Origin: an uncultured Agathobaculum sp.
GTDB taxonomy: Bacteria > Bacillota > Clostridia > Oscillospirales > Butyricicoccaceae
DNA length: 27,183 nucleotides
Assembly (NCBI GenBank): GCA_934504345.1
Contig: CAKSVR010000031.1
Coordinates: forward strand, 1-27,183
Direction of reading: 5' to 3'
This document shows positions 20,017-27,183 of this stretch, in pieces (within the stretch, counting starts at the first letter, position 1; the number at the start of each line of letters is the position of its first letter). A program made the position numbers and the translations under genes. Below the pieces are notes generated by a model. That model made no database searches. It was not told where the DNA came from and was given only the letters and a program-made list of their open reading frames with translations.

Positions 20017-20817
20017 ATGTCGATAAAACTGATCGCCGCGGATATGGACGGCACGCTGCTGTCCAGCCGCAAACAGCTTCCCAGAGGCTTTTTCCCGCTG
20101 GTGCGAACCCTGAAAAAGATGGGGATCCGCTTTGCGCCTGCCTCCGGCCGGCAGTATTACAACCTGTACGAGCAGTTCGGGGAGCTCGCGGACGAGCTCA
20201 TGTACATCAGCGAGAACGGCGGCATGGTGTGCGACGGACAGAAGCTGGTGTCGTTCGAGGCGATGCCGCAGGAGCTGGTCTGCCGCGCGGTCGAGCTGGC
20301 GAGAGCGCTTCCGGGCGTACACGCTATTGCTTCGCTGCGCAGCGGCGCGGCCTATGAGGACGACGATGCGGTGTTCGCGGAAAATATGGCCATGTATTAC
20401 GCACGCCGCACAAAAGTGCCGGATCTGCTGAAATTTGTGAAGAATGAGCCGGTATGCAAGGTCGCATTGTTCTGTAAGGATGCCGCGGAAACCGATGTGA
20501 TGCCGCATTATAAGCGGGAGCTCGGCGGAAAATTGCAGGTGGCGCTCTCCGGCGCGGACTGGGTCGATCTGATGCGGCTCGGCCTCAGCAAGGGCGTTGC
20601 CGTGGGCGTGATGTGTGAAAATCTGCACATCACACCGGCGCAGTGCATGGCGTTCGGTGATTACCTGAACGATCTCGAGCTCATCCGCTCGGTGGGTGAG
20701 TCCTACGCGATGGCGAACGCGCACGAGCTGCTCAAAAAGGCGGCAAAGCATATCTGTCCGTCCAATGACGAGGACGGGGTGTGCCGGACGATCCGCAGCG
20801 TTCTGGCGGTCGAATAA
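20017..20817 (+). CDS. Cof-type HAD superfamily phosphatase
   Basis: 266 residues, typical of class IIB (Cof/YkrA-type) haloacid dehalogenase phosphatases, which hydrolyse sugar phosphates, nucleotides or cofactor phosphates in the cytoplasm. All four motifs are visible: I ADMDGTLL with nucleophile Asp9 and acid/base Asp11; II PASGRQ (Ser about 43); III Lys in GLSKGVAV; IV FGDYLNDLEL with the metal-binding aspartates. The cap domain lies between II and III. ATG 20017 is preceded by GAAAGGAC; it follows the DUF1275 stop by 3 nt, so the two are coupled. The substrate is not predictable. Confidence 0.92.
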   Translation: MSIKLIAADMDGTLLSSRKQLPRGFFPLVRTLKKMGIRFAPASGRQYYNLYEQFGELADELMYISENGGMVCDGQKLVSFEAMPQELVCRAVELARALPGVHAIASLRSGAAYEDDDAVFAENMAMYYARRTKVPDLLKFVKNEPVCKVALFCKDAAETDVMPHYKRELGGKLQVALSGADWVDLMRLGLSKGVAVGVMCENLHITPAQCMAFGDYLNDLELIRSVGESYAMANAHELLKKAAKHICPSNDEDGVCRTIRSVLAVE

Positions 20818-20823
20818 TGGAGG

Positions 20824-20931
20824 ATGAGGCCGATTCGCAGCGTGCGCTTTTTCACGGAAAAGAACGGCGCGGCGTTTGACTGCACGGCGGACGATGGAAT
20901 GTTCATCGTGCGGATGCTGCTGCCGATGTGA
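20824..20931 (+). pseudogene. Remnant of a GHKL sensor kinase C-terminus
   Basis: A 35-codon frame directly after the HAD gene translates as MRPIRSVRFFTEKNGAAFDC and then TADDGMFIVRMLLPM. This matches the last strand-turn-strand of AgrC-like GHKL kinases, where the domain ends in an xDGxFxxxxLLP block after a (F/Y)xEKxGG helix end. The N-box, G-boxes and everything upstream are missing. It is in the same frame as the HAD gene, beyond its TAA. It may be the 3' scar of a deleted sensor kinase gene. AATGGAGG sits just before the ATG but is probably fortuitous. Confidence 0.55.
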
Positions 20932-20960
20932 CAGGGTACAAAACAACAGAAAATACAAGC

Positions 20961-20998
20961 GGCCGGGCGTTCGGATATATCCGAATGCCCGGCCTTTT
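20961..20998 (+). terminator. Strong terminator after the HAD gene and kinase remnant
   Basis: A 16-bp GC-rich stem (20961-20976 with 20979-20994, one G-U pair) followed by TTTT. Confidence 0.88.
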
Positions 20999-21020
20999 CT
21001 GCGGGTACAAAAGATGCGAA

Positions 21021-21055
21021 AAAATGTACCGTTTGATGAAAAATGTACAGTTGTT
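21021..21055 (+). promoter_or_regulatory. Direct repeats overlapping the adhesin -35 region, possible activator site
   Basis: AAAATGTACCGTT (21021-21033) and AAAATGTACAGTT (21040-21052), 12 of 13 bases identical with a 19-bp period. The second copy runs into the -35 box. GGTACA (21004-21009) and TGTACC (21025-21030) also form an inverted pair. The ACMGTT core recalls LytTR-type sites, although their usual period is about 21 bp. Confidence 0.45.
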
Positions 21056-21079
21056 GCCACATGGTCACTATGCTATACT
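21051..21079 (+). promoter_or_regulatory. Promoter of the adhesin-sortase genes
   Basis: TTGTTG at 21051-21056 and TATACT at 21074-21079, spacer 17 bp. The poor -35 box fits an activator-dependent promoter. A GGCAG/CTGCC hairpin lies in the leader (about 21102-21120) before AAAGGAG. Confidence 0.7.
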
Positions 21080-21137
21080 ATGGAACGGAAAAAACGGCAG
21101 GGTATTTCTCTGCCCAAAATTAAAGGAGTGAACGCTT

Positions 21138-24100
21138 ATGCAGCAGATGACAAAACGCTGGCTCAGCCTGTTGCTTGCAGCGGTGCTGTGTGTAACGGCG
21201 GGCGGCGTACCGGCGCTGGCCGCAGAGCTGGCGGAGGGAAATACCGCCGCGGCAGACAGCCAGACAGGCGGAGAGGAAGCTTCGGAGCCGGAAACCGGCG
21301 GCGGAGAAGCCGAGGATGATGGCATCACGACCCTGCCGACACTGGGAGAGGAACGTCCGGTCGGTTCGGACGATGCGCCGACCGAGGGCGGTGACACCGG
21401 TGACACCGGCGATAACGGCACCGCTGCCGACCCGGAGAACCCGGAGAATCCGTCTGATAACGGCACCGCTGCCGACCCGGAAAACCCGGAGAATCCGTCT
21501 GATAACGGCGGTCAGCCCGCAGACGACGATTCCGACAAAACGCAGGACGGCACAGTCGCGGGCGCTGGTATCAAACCGGCAGTGCTGGCATCGGCGCCGG
21601 TATCGACTGCGCTGCCCGAGGATTTTTTCACCTCGGTGGAGTTCGGCAAGGGCTACGATGAGGCGACCGGCGTGCTCACGCCGTTCGGCGAGGGTGAAAA
21701 GATCAGCGCGGATACGCCGATCGCGATGGAGTTTCATTATGAAATCCCGGCGGGTGTATCGCTGACCAAGGACTTTACTTACGAGTTCGAGGTGGATGCA
21801 CCGCTTGCGTTCAAGGTCGATTTCGACATCACGGGTGAGGACGGCAAGACCGTTGCTGCACGCGGCACGACCAGCAAGGGCACGAACGGAAAGACCAGAT
21901 TTACGCTGACGTTCATTGACGAGGACTACTGTCAGGCGGGCTCCAAGGGGTATTTCTACGTTGGTGCAACGTTTGAGCAGTCCGAGATCGGCATTGGCGG
22001 CAAAAAGGATATTGACATCAAGGCCGACGGCAAGGTTATCACGACCATTCATCCGGATTTCGCACAGGCAGAGGCAAAGGCTGAGGTCAAGGTGCAGAAA
22101 GAGGGCAGGCTCGATGCAGAAAACCACAAGGTTGACTGGACGGTAACGGTAACACCGAACGTCTGGGCCGAGCCGGAGAGCGAGGAAGCCAACAAGCTGC
22201 TCGACCACATCCATTCTCTGGTCGTGACGGATGATCTGAAGAATTGCCATCTGGCCGGTGAAAACGATGCGTTTACGCTGGACGAAGCCTCGCTCAAGGC
22301 CGTGACAAAGAACGGCGAGAATGCGGGTACATTCGCGTACACGGACGGCAGACTGACCTTTACGGGCAGCGAGGAGGCGCTCAAAAAGACCTCGTGGCCG
22401 ATCAAGCTGACCTTTACGACAAAATTCGATCCGGATAACGCAGATTTTCTGCATTCGCCGAACAAGCACGGTGATACGATCACGTTCTGCAACGAGGCGA
22501 AAGCAAAGATCATCGCACCGAGCTTTAAGGCAGACGAGAACGGCAGGATCGTCCTTGACGAGAGCGAAGCGGGCGCACTGAAGCCGAATGAGGTAAAGGC
22601 CGATGCTTCGGTAAGCATTACCTATGCTTCTCTGGAGAAGAGCGGCAAGCTGACGACCGGCACAACGATTCACTGGTCTATCACCGCGAAGAACTCGCTC
22701 AACCAGAAAAATCCGTGCATTGTGGATACACTGCCGAAGCTGATGGAGCTGACAGACGGCTCGCTCAAGTGGAGCGACGGTACGGCGCTGGTAAAGGGTA
22801 CGGATTATACCTATGACAGCACAACGAATGTTCTGACGATCTTCCTCAGGAAGAACACGACCGAGGAGCAGACCGTCGTGTATGACACGAAGTTCCGCGA
22901 TGAAAGCACGCTGACTGCGGCGGAGAAAGCGGCGCTGGCTGCGCTGACGGAAGTGAAGAACAACGCAAAGCTGGCGCTCGGCGGCAGCGATGACGGCACC
23001 GGCGGCACGATCGCCAAGGATGTTACGACACCGGTCCATATCGGTCAGGCGCTGATGCAGAAAAAAGGCGTAAAGTACAACCGCGTTACGCATACGTTCG
23101 ACTGGGAAATCGTGATCGAGCCGATCGACGGCAAGGAGCTGCATGATGTTATCCTGACGGACGAGTTCGACCAGATTCACGGCTGGCAGAGGTATCCTGT
23201 TGGCCAGTATTATGTGCAGGGCAGCATGAAGATGATGCTGGACGGCACGGAAGAAGTACCGGACGTAACATTCAATCCGGCGGATAAGGATGACAGCCAC
23301 AAGACCGGCTTTACGCTGAAGATCGCGGACACGCATCACGCAAAGAGGATCGTGCTCACCTATCAGACCAAGCTGGCAGACTGGCAGGAGGGCGGCCAGC
23401 AGTTCTGGGGCAGCAACAGCGGCTTCAACATCAAGAACAAGCTGACGATGTCGGCAAACGGCCTGCCCGCCAAGGCGGAGATCGAGGCACAGTACCGCGG
23501 CGAGAGCAAAATGCTGACAAAAACGGTCGGCAGCTATAATCCCAAAACCCACGAGATCAGCTGGACGATGACGGTCAACCAGAACAATATGCCGGTGCAT
23601 AACGGTCAAATCGTGGATACGCTGGACAGCGAGGACTGGGAATTTGTGCAGGACAGCGTACAGTTCTCGGACGAGAGCGCCAAGAAAGCGATCGCGTTCA
23701 GCGACACGAAGCCGCAGATCATGACCATCGACCTGAACGATTTCGACAAGCAGATCACGATCACCTACAAGACCAGGCTGACGGACGAGGGCCTCGAAAA
23801 GCTGCTGGGCAATGGCACTAAGCTGACAGTAAAAAACTCTGCACGGCTGACCGGCAACGAGATTGCCGGTAATGTGAAGGCAGAAGTCGGCAAAACCATT
23901 GGTCAGGACGTACTGCGAAAGACGGTATCGTTCGACGGCGGCAATACTGCGGCCTGGCTTGTCGATGTAAACCGCAATCATGTGGTCATCACCACGCCGG
24001 AGGGCACGGACAGCATCGGCATTTCGGATACGCTGCAAAAGGGTCTGGTCTACGTGTCGAACAGCCTGAGAGTTTATCAGGTTGACTTTGACGAGCGGGG

Positions 24101-26204
24101 AAATGCAAGCAATAAACGTGCGCTGACCGAGGGCACGGACTACAAGGTTGATTACAATGAAACCGACCGCACACTGTCCATCACATGGCTGAATATGTCG
24201 AGGATGACGGAAAGCTATCAGGTCGAGTTTCAGACGCAGGTTCTTGTGAGCGGCACCTACAACAACACCGTGCAGTTTTTCGGTGTGGCAAACGGCACCT
24301 ATGATTCCGAGGCAGGCAGCAAAACATGGCGCCTGTTCAGCGGCGGCAGTGCGAAGCTGCCGAGCGGCTCCGGTATGCTGCGTATCATCAAGATAGACGG
24401 CACAACGAAAAAGGCGCTTGATGGCGTGACCTTTGCACTCAAATATGCAGACACCGGCAAGACATTTATCACCGGTACGACGGATAGTGAGGGCAAGCTC
24501 GAGTTTGGCCCGCTGCCGGCCGGCAAATGGATTGTGGAAGAGGTCGCAACCAAGGCCGATTACAAAATCCCGACCGTACCTGAGTGGACGGTAGACATCA
24601 CATCGCAGAATTGCACCGAGCTTACCGTGGAGAACTTCTCCGAGAAGAACGTTGCAGTGCTCACGCCGCAGGTCACCAAGGCGGTTTCCGGTGCAGGCGC
24701 ACCGACGGCGGACTTTACGTTCACGCTGACGGCTGACACGGCTGGTGCTCCGATGCCTGCGGCCAACACCGCAGCCGTAACGGTGAACAAGGGTACGGAC
24801 AAGGCGATTGCTTACTTCGGCCAGATGCAGTACACCGGCGAGGGCGATTACGAGTACACCATTCAGGAGCAGCCGGGCAGCGCTGACCACTTCACCTACG
24901 ACACCAAGCCGTATAAGCTGTACGTTCATGTGGAGCGTGATTCGACCAATCAGCTGACCGCCACGGCCGCCTATGGCGAGAGCAAGGCAGAGAGCCTGAC
25001 CATCACCAACAAGTACCAGCGCTATGTCAAGTACGCACCGGCAGTCACTAAGCGCGTGAAGCAGACCGGCCCGATCGCGGCTCCGGCAGACGAAGAGTTT
25101 GCGTTTACGCTGGAGAATGCAGCCAAGACCTACACGGATAGCGTCAAGGCCAAGGCCGGTGCGGCTGCACAGTTCAAAGAGATCGAGTTCACCGGGCCGG
25201 GTACTTACGAGTTCGCCATTACAGAAACCGAGGGCACCACGCCGTACATGAGCTATGACAAGACCGCGCACAAGCTGGTCGTTACCGTAACGGAAAACAC
25301 GGACGGCACGCTTGCGGCAAGCGCGAAGTACGACGGCACGGACAGCCTGACCGTTACCAACGAGTACCACGAGTTCGTCGCGTACGCGCCCAAAGTCACC
25401 AAGAAGATCGACGGCGCGAATGTGCCCACGGACAAGACGTTCACGTTCGAGCTCAAGGCTGACCCGGAAACTGCGGATGCACCGCTGCCGGAAAAGGACA
25501 AGCAGGCCGCTTCCGTAAAGGATGAGGGCACAGCGAAGTTCGGCGCCATCGAGTTCAGCAGTGCGGGTACTTACAAGTATATCCTCACCGAGAAGAACGG
25601 CGGTGAGCGCGGCTTCACCTACGACACGGCGGAGCACAAGCTGACCGTTACCGTCACCAAGAATGCGGCCGGTCTGCTGGAAGCAGCGGCAAAGTATGAC
25701 GGCGCGGACAGCCTCACCATCACGAACAAGTACAGGAAGCCGTCCTCGGGCAGCAGCGGAACGGTAACGCCCGATCCCAAGCCGACACCCGACCCGGACA
25801 AGCCGACCGACCCCGATCAGCCGAGTAATCCGGATAAGCCGTCCCAGCCGGACAAGCCCACGCCGCCGCATTACCCGATCGACAAGGCGCCCGACCCGAA
25901 CAAGCCGGATGCACCCGACACGATCATCATTGACGATGGGGAGATCCCGAAGGGCGAGTTCCACATCAAGGAAAACCCGGACGGCACGTTCGAGTATGTG
26001 GACGAGGACGATGTACCGCTGAGCGAGTGGCTCGAGGAGATCGAGGACGAGGACGTTCCGACCGGCTCCGCGCAGCCGGAGCAGCCCAGCCGCGGGCCCA
26101 GGACAGGTACGCCGCTGTCCATCCCGATGATGCTGCTCATCGCACTGGTCTGCGCGGCCGGTGCGGCGGCATTGACCCTGTTCGAGAAGAAAAAGTTCAG
26201 ATAA
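21138..26204 (+). CDS. Giant sortase-anchored surface adhesin with isopeptide-type modules
   Basis: 1688 residues. Signal peptide 1-28 (cleavage after ALA). An acidic Gly/Pro/Asn-rich stalk spans about 30-145 and includes a 15-residue tandem repeat. A leading beta-domain (about 155-315) is followed by five similar Ig-like adhesin modules opening near residues 320, 500, 641, 794 and 927; each starts with a Lys and reaches a conserved Trp (as in HKVDWTVTV, HTFDWEIVI, HEISWTMTV). They resemble the collagen-binding/SdrG-type domains of Gram-positive adhesins. A Cna-B/SpaA prealbumin-like domain lies at about 1076-1165 (GMLRIIKIDGTTKKALDGV). Three Spy0128/FctA-type pilin domains (about 1171-1292, 1297-1410 and 1414-1533) each have the VTK lysine, a central Glu (YTIQE, FAITE, YILTE) and terminal TN(K/E)Y Asn expected for Lys-Asn isopeptide bonds. 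Then come a Pro/Asp/Lys wall-spanning region (about 1534-1600) and a sorting signal: GPRTG (1653-1657), hydrophobic helix, KKKFR. AAAGGAG lies before ATG 21138. The partner is the sortase downstream. Confidence 0.9.
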   Translation: MQQMTKRWLSLLLAAVLCVTAGGVPALAAELAEGNTAAADSQTGGEEASEPETGGGEAEDDGITTLPTLGEERPVGSDDAPTEGGDTGDTGDNGTAADPENPENPSDNGTAADPENPENPSDNGGQPADDDSDKTQDGTVAGAGIKPAVLASAPVSTALPEDFFTSVEFGKGYDEATGVLTPFGEGEKISADTPIAMEFHYEIPAGVSLTKDFTYEFEVDAPLAFKVDFDITGEDGKTVAARGTTSKGTNGKTRFTLTFIDEDYCQAGSKGYFYVGATFEQSEIGIGGKKDIDIKADGKVITTIHPDFAQAEAKAEVKVQKEGRLDAENHKVDWTVTVTPNVWAEPESEEANKLLDHIHSLVVTDDLKNCHLAGENDAFTLDEASLKAVTKNGENAGTFAYTDGRLTFTGSEEALKKTSWPIKLTFTTKFDPDNADFLHSPNKHGDTITFCNEAKAKIIAPSFKADENGRIVLDESEAGALKPNEVKADASVSITYASLEKSGKLTTGTTIHWSITAKNSLNQKNPCIVDTLPKLMELTDGSLKWSDGTALVKGTDYTYDSTTNVLTIFLRKNTTEEQTVVYDTKFRDESTLTAAEKAALAALTEVKNNAKLALGGSDDGTGGTIAKDVTTPVHIGQALMQKKGVKYNRVTHTFDWEIVIEPIDGKELHDVILTDEFDQIHGWQRYPVGQYYVQGSMKMMLDGTEEVPDVTFNPADKDDSHKTGFTLKIADTHHAKRIVLTYQTKLADWQEGGQQFWGSNSGFNIKNKLTMSANGLPAKAEIEAQYRGESKMLTKTVGSYNPKTHEISWTMTVNQNNMPVHNGQIVDTLDSEDWEFVQDSVQFSDESAKKAIAFSDTKPQIMTIDLNDFDKQITITYKTRLTDEGLEKLLGNGTKLTVKNSARLTGNEIAGNVKAEVGKTIGQDVLRKTVSFDGGNTAAWLVDVNRNHVVITTPEGTDSIGISDTLQKGLVYVSNSLRVYQVDFDERGNASNKRALTEGTDYKVDYNETDRTLSITWLNMSRMTESYQVEFQTQVLVSGTYNNTVQFFGVANGTYDSEAGSKTWRLFSGGSAKLPSGSGMLRIIKIDGTTKKALDGVTFALKYADTGKTFITGTTDSEGKLEFGPLPAGKWIVEEVATKADYKIPTVPEWTVDITSQNCTELTVENFSEKNVAVLTPQVTKAVSGAGAPTADFTFTLTADTAGAPMPAANTAAVTVNKGTDKAIAYFGQMQYTGEGDYEYTIQEQPGSADHFTYDTKPYKLYVHVERDSTNQLTATAAYGESKAESLTITNKYQRYVKYAPAVTKRVKQTGPIAAPADEEFAFTLENAAKTYTDSVKAKAGAAAQFKEIEFTGPGTYEFAITETEGTTPYMSYDKTAHKLVVTVTENTDGTLAASAKYDGTDSLTVTNEYHEFVAYAPKVTKKIDGANVPTDKTFTFELKADPETADAPLPEKDKQAASVKDEGTAKFGAIEFSSAGTYKYILTEKNGGERGFTYDTAEHKLTVTVTKNAAGLLEAAAKYDGADSLTITNKYRKPSSGSSGTVTPDPKPTPDPDKPTDPDQPSNPDKPSQPDKPTPPHYPIDKAPDPNKPDAPDTIIIDDGEIPKGEFHIKENPDGTFEYVDEDDVPLSEWLEEIEDEDVPTGSAQPEQPSRGPRTGTPLSIPMMLLIALVCAAGAAALTLFEKKKFR
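21411..21500 (+). repeat. 45-bp in-frame tandem repeat in the adhesin stalk
   Basis: Two 45-bp units, 21411-21455 and 21456-21500, differing at one base (silent, GAG/GAA). They encode DNGTAADPENPENPS twice, and a partial third unit (DNGG) follows. In-frame length change by slippage or recombination is possible. Confidence 0.9.
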
Positions 26205-26210
26205 TGGAGA

Positions 26211-26243
26211 AAACGGCTGATGCGGATAACGTGTCAGCCGTTT
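26211..26243 (+). other. Intercistronic hairpin between adhesin and sortase
   Basis: AAACGGCTGA (26211-26220) pairs perfectly with TCAGCCGTTT (26234-26243) across a 13-nt loop. It ends 11 nt before the sortase ATG and overlaps its ribosome-binding region. With only three T's, all inside the stem, it is more likely an RNA-stability or translation-attenuating element than a full terminator. Confidence 0.65.
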
Positions 26244-26254
26244 CGGGTTAAGCC

Positions 26255-27010
26255 ATGAAAAATGTGATTCGGATAATCAAATACGGGCTCCTCCTCGCGG
26301 TGCTCGTGATGCTCGGCATGGCCGGATGGCGTGCGTATCAGCTGCACCATGCGGATGCCGTTGTCAGCGAGCTGCGGCAGGAGATACAGGCGCAGCAGCC
26401 CGCGCAGACAACGGAAACAGCGGACAGCGGGGAGCAGGCGGCAGCTTTCCCGGACTTTCTCCGGCAGGAGAACGCCGACCTTGCGGCATGGCTGACCGTG
26501 CCGGGCACCGAGGTGGATTATCCCGTCATGCTCACGCCGGACGACATGGAATCCTATCTGCACCGCGATTTCCGTGGAAATTATTCCGCGTGCGGCACGC
26601 CGTTTTTCGATACGCGCTGCGCGCCGCTCACCTCGGCGGACAGCCTGCTCGTCTACGGCCACAATATGCGCGACGGCACGATGTTCTCCTCGCTCGGGCG
26701 GTACACGGATGCGGTGTTCGGGCAGGCGCATGACACGCTCACGCTGCTGCTGCCCGAGGGCACACGAACGTATCGGCTGTTTGCGGTCGTGCGGCTCAGC
26801 ACGGACAGCGATGCGGACTGGGCGTTGTACGGCTGCGCGGGCGAGCTGTCGCAAGAGGCGTTCGAGCAGTATGTGCAGGCGTTCCGCGAGCGGGCGCTGT
26901 ACACCACCGGCGTGCAGCCGGAGTACGGTCAGCAGCTGCTCATCCTGTCCACCTGCGCGTATCATACGCACAACGGCCGTCTGCTCGTTATCGGCTGTGA
27001 GGTGCAGTGA
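26255..27010 (+). CDS. srtB: Class B sortase
   Basis: 251 residues. Sortases are membrane-anchored transpeptidases that cut a C-terminal sorting motif and attach the protein to peptidoglycan. An N-terminal membrane anchor (about 7-25) fits the type II topology, followed by a coiled linker and the catalytic beta-barrel. The catalytic triad is His136 in VYGHNMRDG, Cys234 in LSTCAY and Arg242 in NGRLLVIG. DFLRQENADLAAWLTVPGTEVDYPVM and the YLHRDF strand are typical of the class B subfamily; Clostridial class B enzymes are known to accept xPxTG motifs. It lies 50 nt after the adhesin, whose GPRTG signal is the obvious substrate. ATG 26255 has only a weak site (GGGTTA), possibly masked by the hairpin at 26211-26243. 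A terminator closes the unit. Confidence 0.92.
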   Translation: MKNVIRIIKYGLLLAVLVMLGMAGWRAYQLHHADAVVSELRQEIQAQQPAQTTETADSGEQAAAFPDFLRQENADLAAWLTVPGTEVDYPVMLTPDDMESYLHRDFRGNYSACGTPFFDTRCAPLTSADSLLVYGHNMRDGTMFSSLGRYTDAVFGQAHDTLTLLLPEGTRTYRLFAVVRLSTDSDADWALYGCAGELSQEAFEQYVQAFRERALYTTGVQPEYGQQLLILSTCAYHTHNGRLLVIGCEVQ

Positions 27011-27021
27011 ATAGGGAAAAG

Positions 27022-27044
27022 GGGACTCGAAAGAGTCCCTTTTT
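27022..27044 (+). terminator. Terminator of the adhesin-sortase unit
   Basis: GGGACTC (27022-27028), GAAA tetraloop, GAGTCCC (27033-27039), T5. Confidence 0.95.
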
Positions 27045-27113
27045 CTGTGCGGATGATGGCAGGTATAGGGTATAGGTATTCCGAAGCACAACACAGGAGG
27101 AGCATCCATATAT

Positions 27114-27176
27114 ATGACCATTCCTTTCCGCTACGCGGCAAGGCACCAAAGGAAAATGAAACACAGGTGCCTCTAA
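27114..27176 (+). other. 20-codon open frame with strong SD, overlapping a pseudoknot-like sequence
   Basis: ATG 27114 follows AGGAGGAG by about 10 nt and opens a 20-codon frame, MTIPFRYAARHQRKMKHRCL, closed by TAA at 27174-27176. No homology is recognised. The same DNA can form interleaved pairings: TTCCTTT (27121-27127) with AAAGGAA (27148-27154), AGGCACC (27141-27147) with GGTGCCT (27166-27172), and CCGC/GCGG inside. It could be a leader peptide, a structured leader of the next gene, or chance. The window ends here. Confidence 0.3.
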
Positions 27177-27183
27177 CGCAGCA

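Noticed and set aside
21021..21055. Firm assignment as an AgrA/LytTR binding site
   Set aside because: The period is 19 bp rather than about 21 and the flanks deviate, so it is kept only as a possible activator site.
21120..25964. Very long minus-strand open frame (about 1600 codons) opposite the adhesin gene
   Set aside because: It mirrors the GC-biased codons of the + strand gene, has no start signals or domains, and overlaps a gene with clear signal peptide, modules and sorting signal.

Overview
The window reads as chromosomal DNA of a GC-rich member of the Clostridia, probably the Oscillospirales (Butyricicoccus/Agathobaculum-like). This placement is an inference. It rests on near-consensus SigA promoters with 17-bp spacers, strong Shine-Dalgarno sites, U-tract hairpin terminators and families typical of that group: YerC/YecD, DUF1275/YoaK, SLH proteins, a class B sortase and isopeptide-type adhesin modules. 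All supported genes lie on the + strand. The long minus-strand reading frames are antisense shadows of GC-biased codons.

Layout. 1-1001: 3' end of leuS, then rpsU with its own consensus promoter, leader and terminator. 1010-1690: a non-coding, hairpin- and repeat-rich block. 1713-2243: a LOG-family nucleoside-monophosphate phosphoribohydrolase. 2315-2575: a well-delimited structured RNA gene with a strong promoter and terminator, which I could not assign to a family. 2671-8025: an operon of a diverged type IIA topoisomerase B subunit, an acyltransferase-3 membrane protein and the matching A subunit. 8146-10154: yerC, a SAM methyltransferase and hslO, translationally overlapping. 10179-10876: a tRNA operon (Asp, Phe, Gly, Cys) with an odd hairpin-rich spacer after tRNA-Phe. 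10893-13442: a soluble PAS-PAS-HisKA-HATPase-REC hybrid kinase. 13448-13721: hairpin-dense spacer. 13763-15846: three paralogous secreted proteins that consist only of SLH repeats. 15943-18704: an OmpR-type regulator and membrane kinase pair. 18732-20817: cupin, DUF1275 membrane protein and Cof-type HAD phosphatase. 20824-20931: remnant of a GHKL sensor kinase. 21051-27044: a 1688-residue multidomain wall-anchored adhesin and its probable class B sortase. 27045-27183: a short structured tail.

How the parts work together. The left half is housekeeping: translation, topology, redox chaperone and tRNAs. The right half faces the envelope: SLH proteins for non-covalent wall attachment, a sortase with substrate for covalent attachment, and two sensor kinases.

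The strongest candidates for something undescribed are: (i) the 225-nt RNA at 2350-2575; (ii) a family of intergenic hairpins with the loop octamer ACCGTAGG, found three times; (iii) a 219-bp spacer element bracketed by two identical 24-bp hairpins; (iv) covarying 5'-end hairpins in the SLH transcripts; and (v) a 163-bp stretch of perfect identity between two SLH genes that suggests gene conversion.
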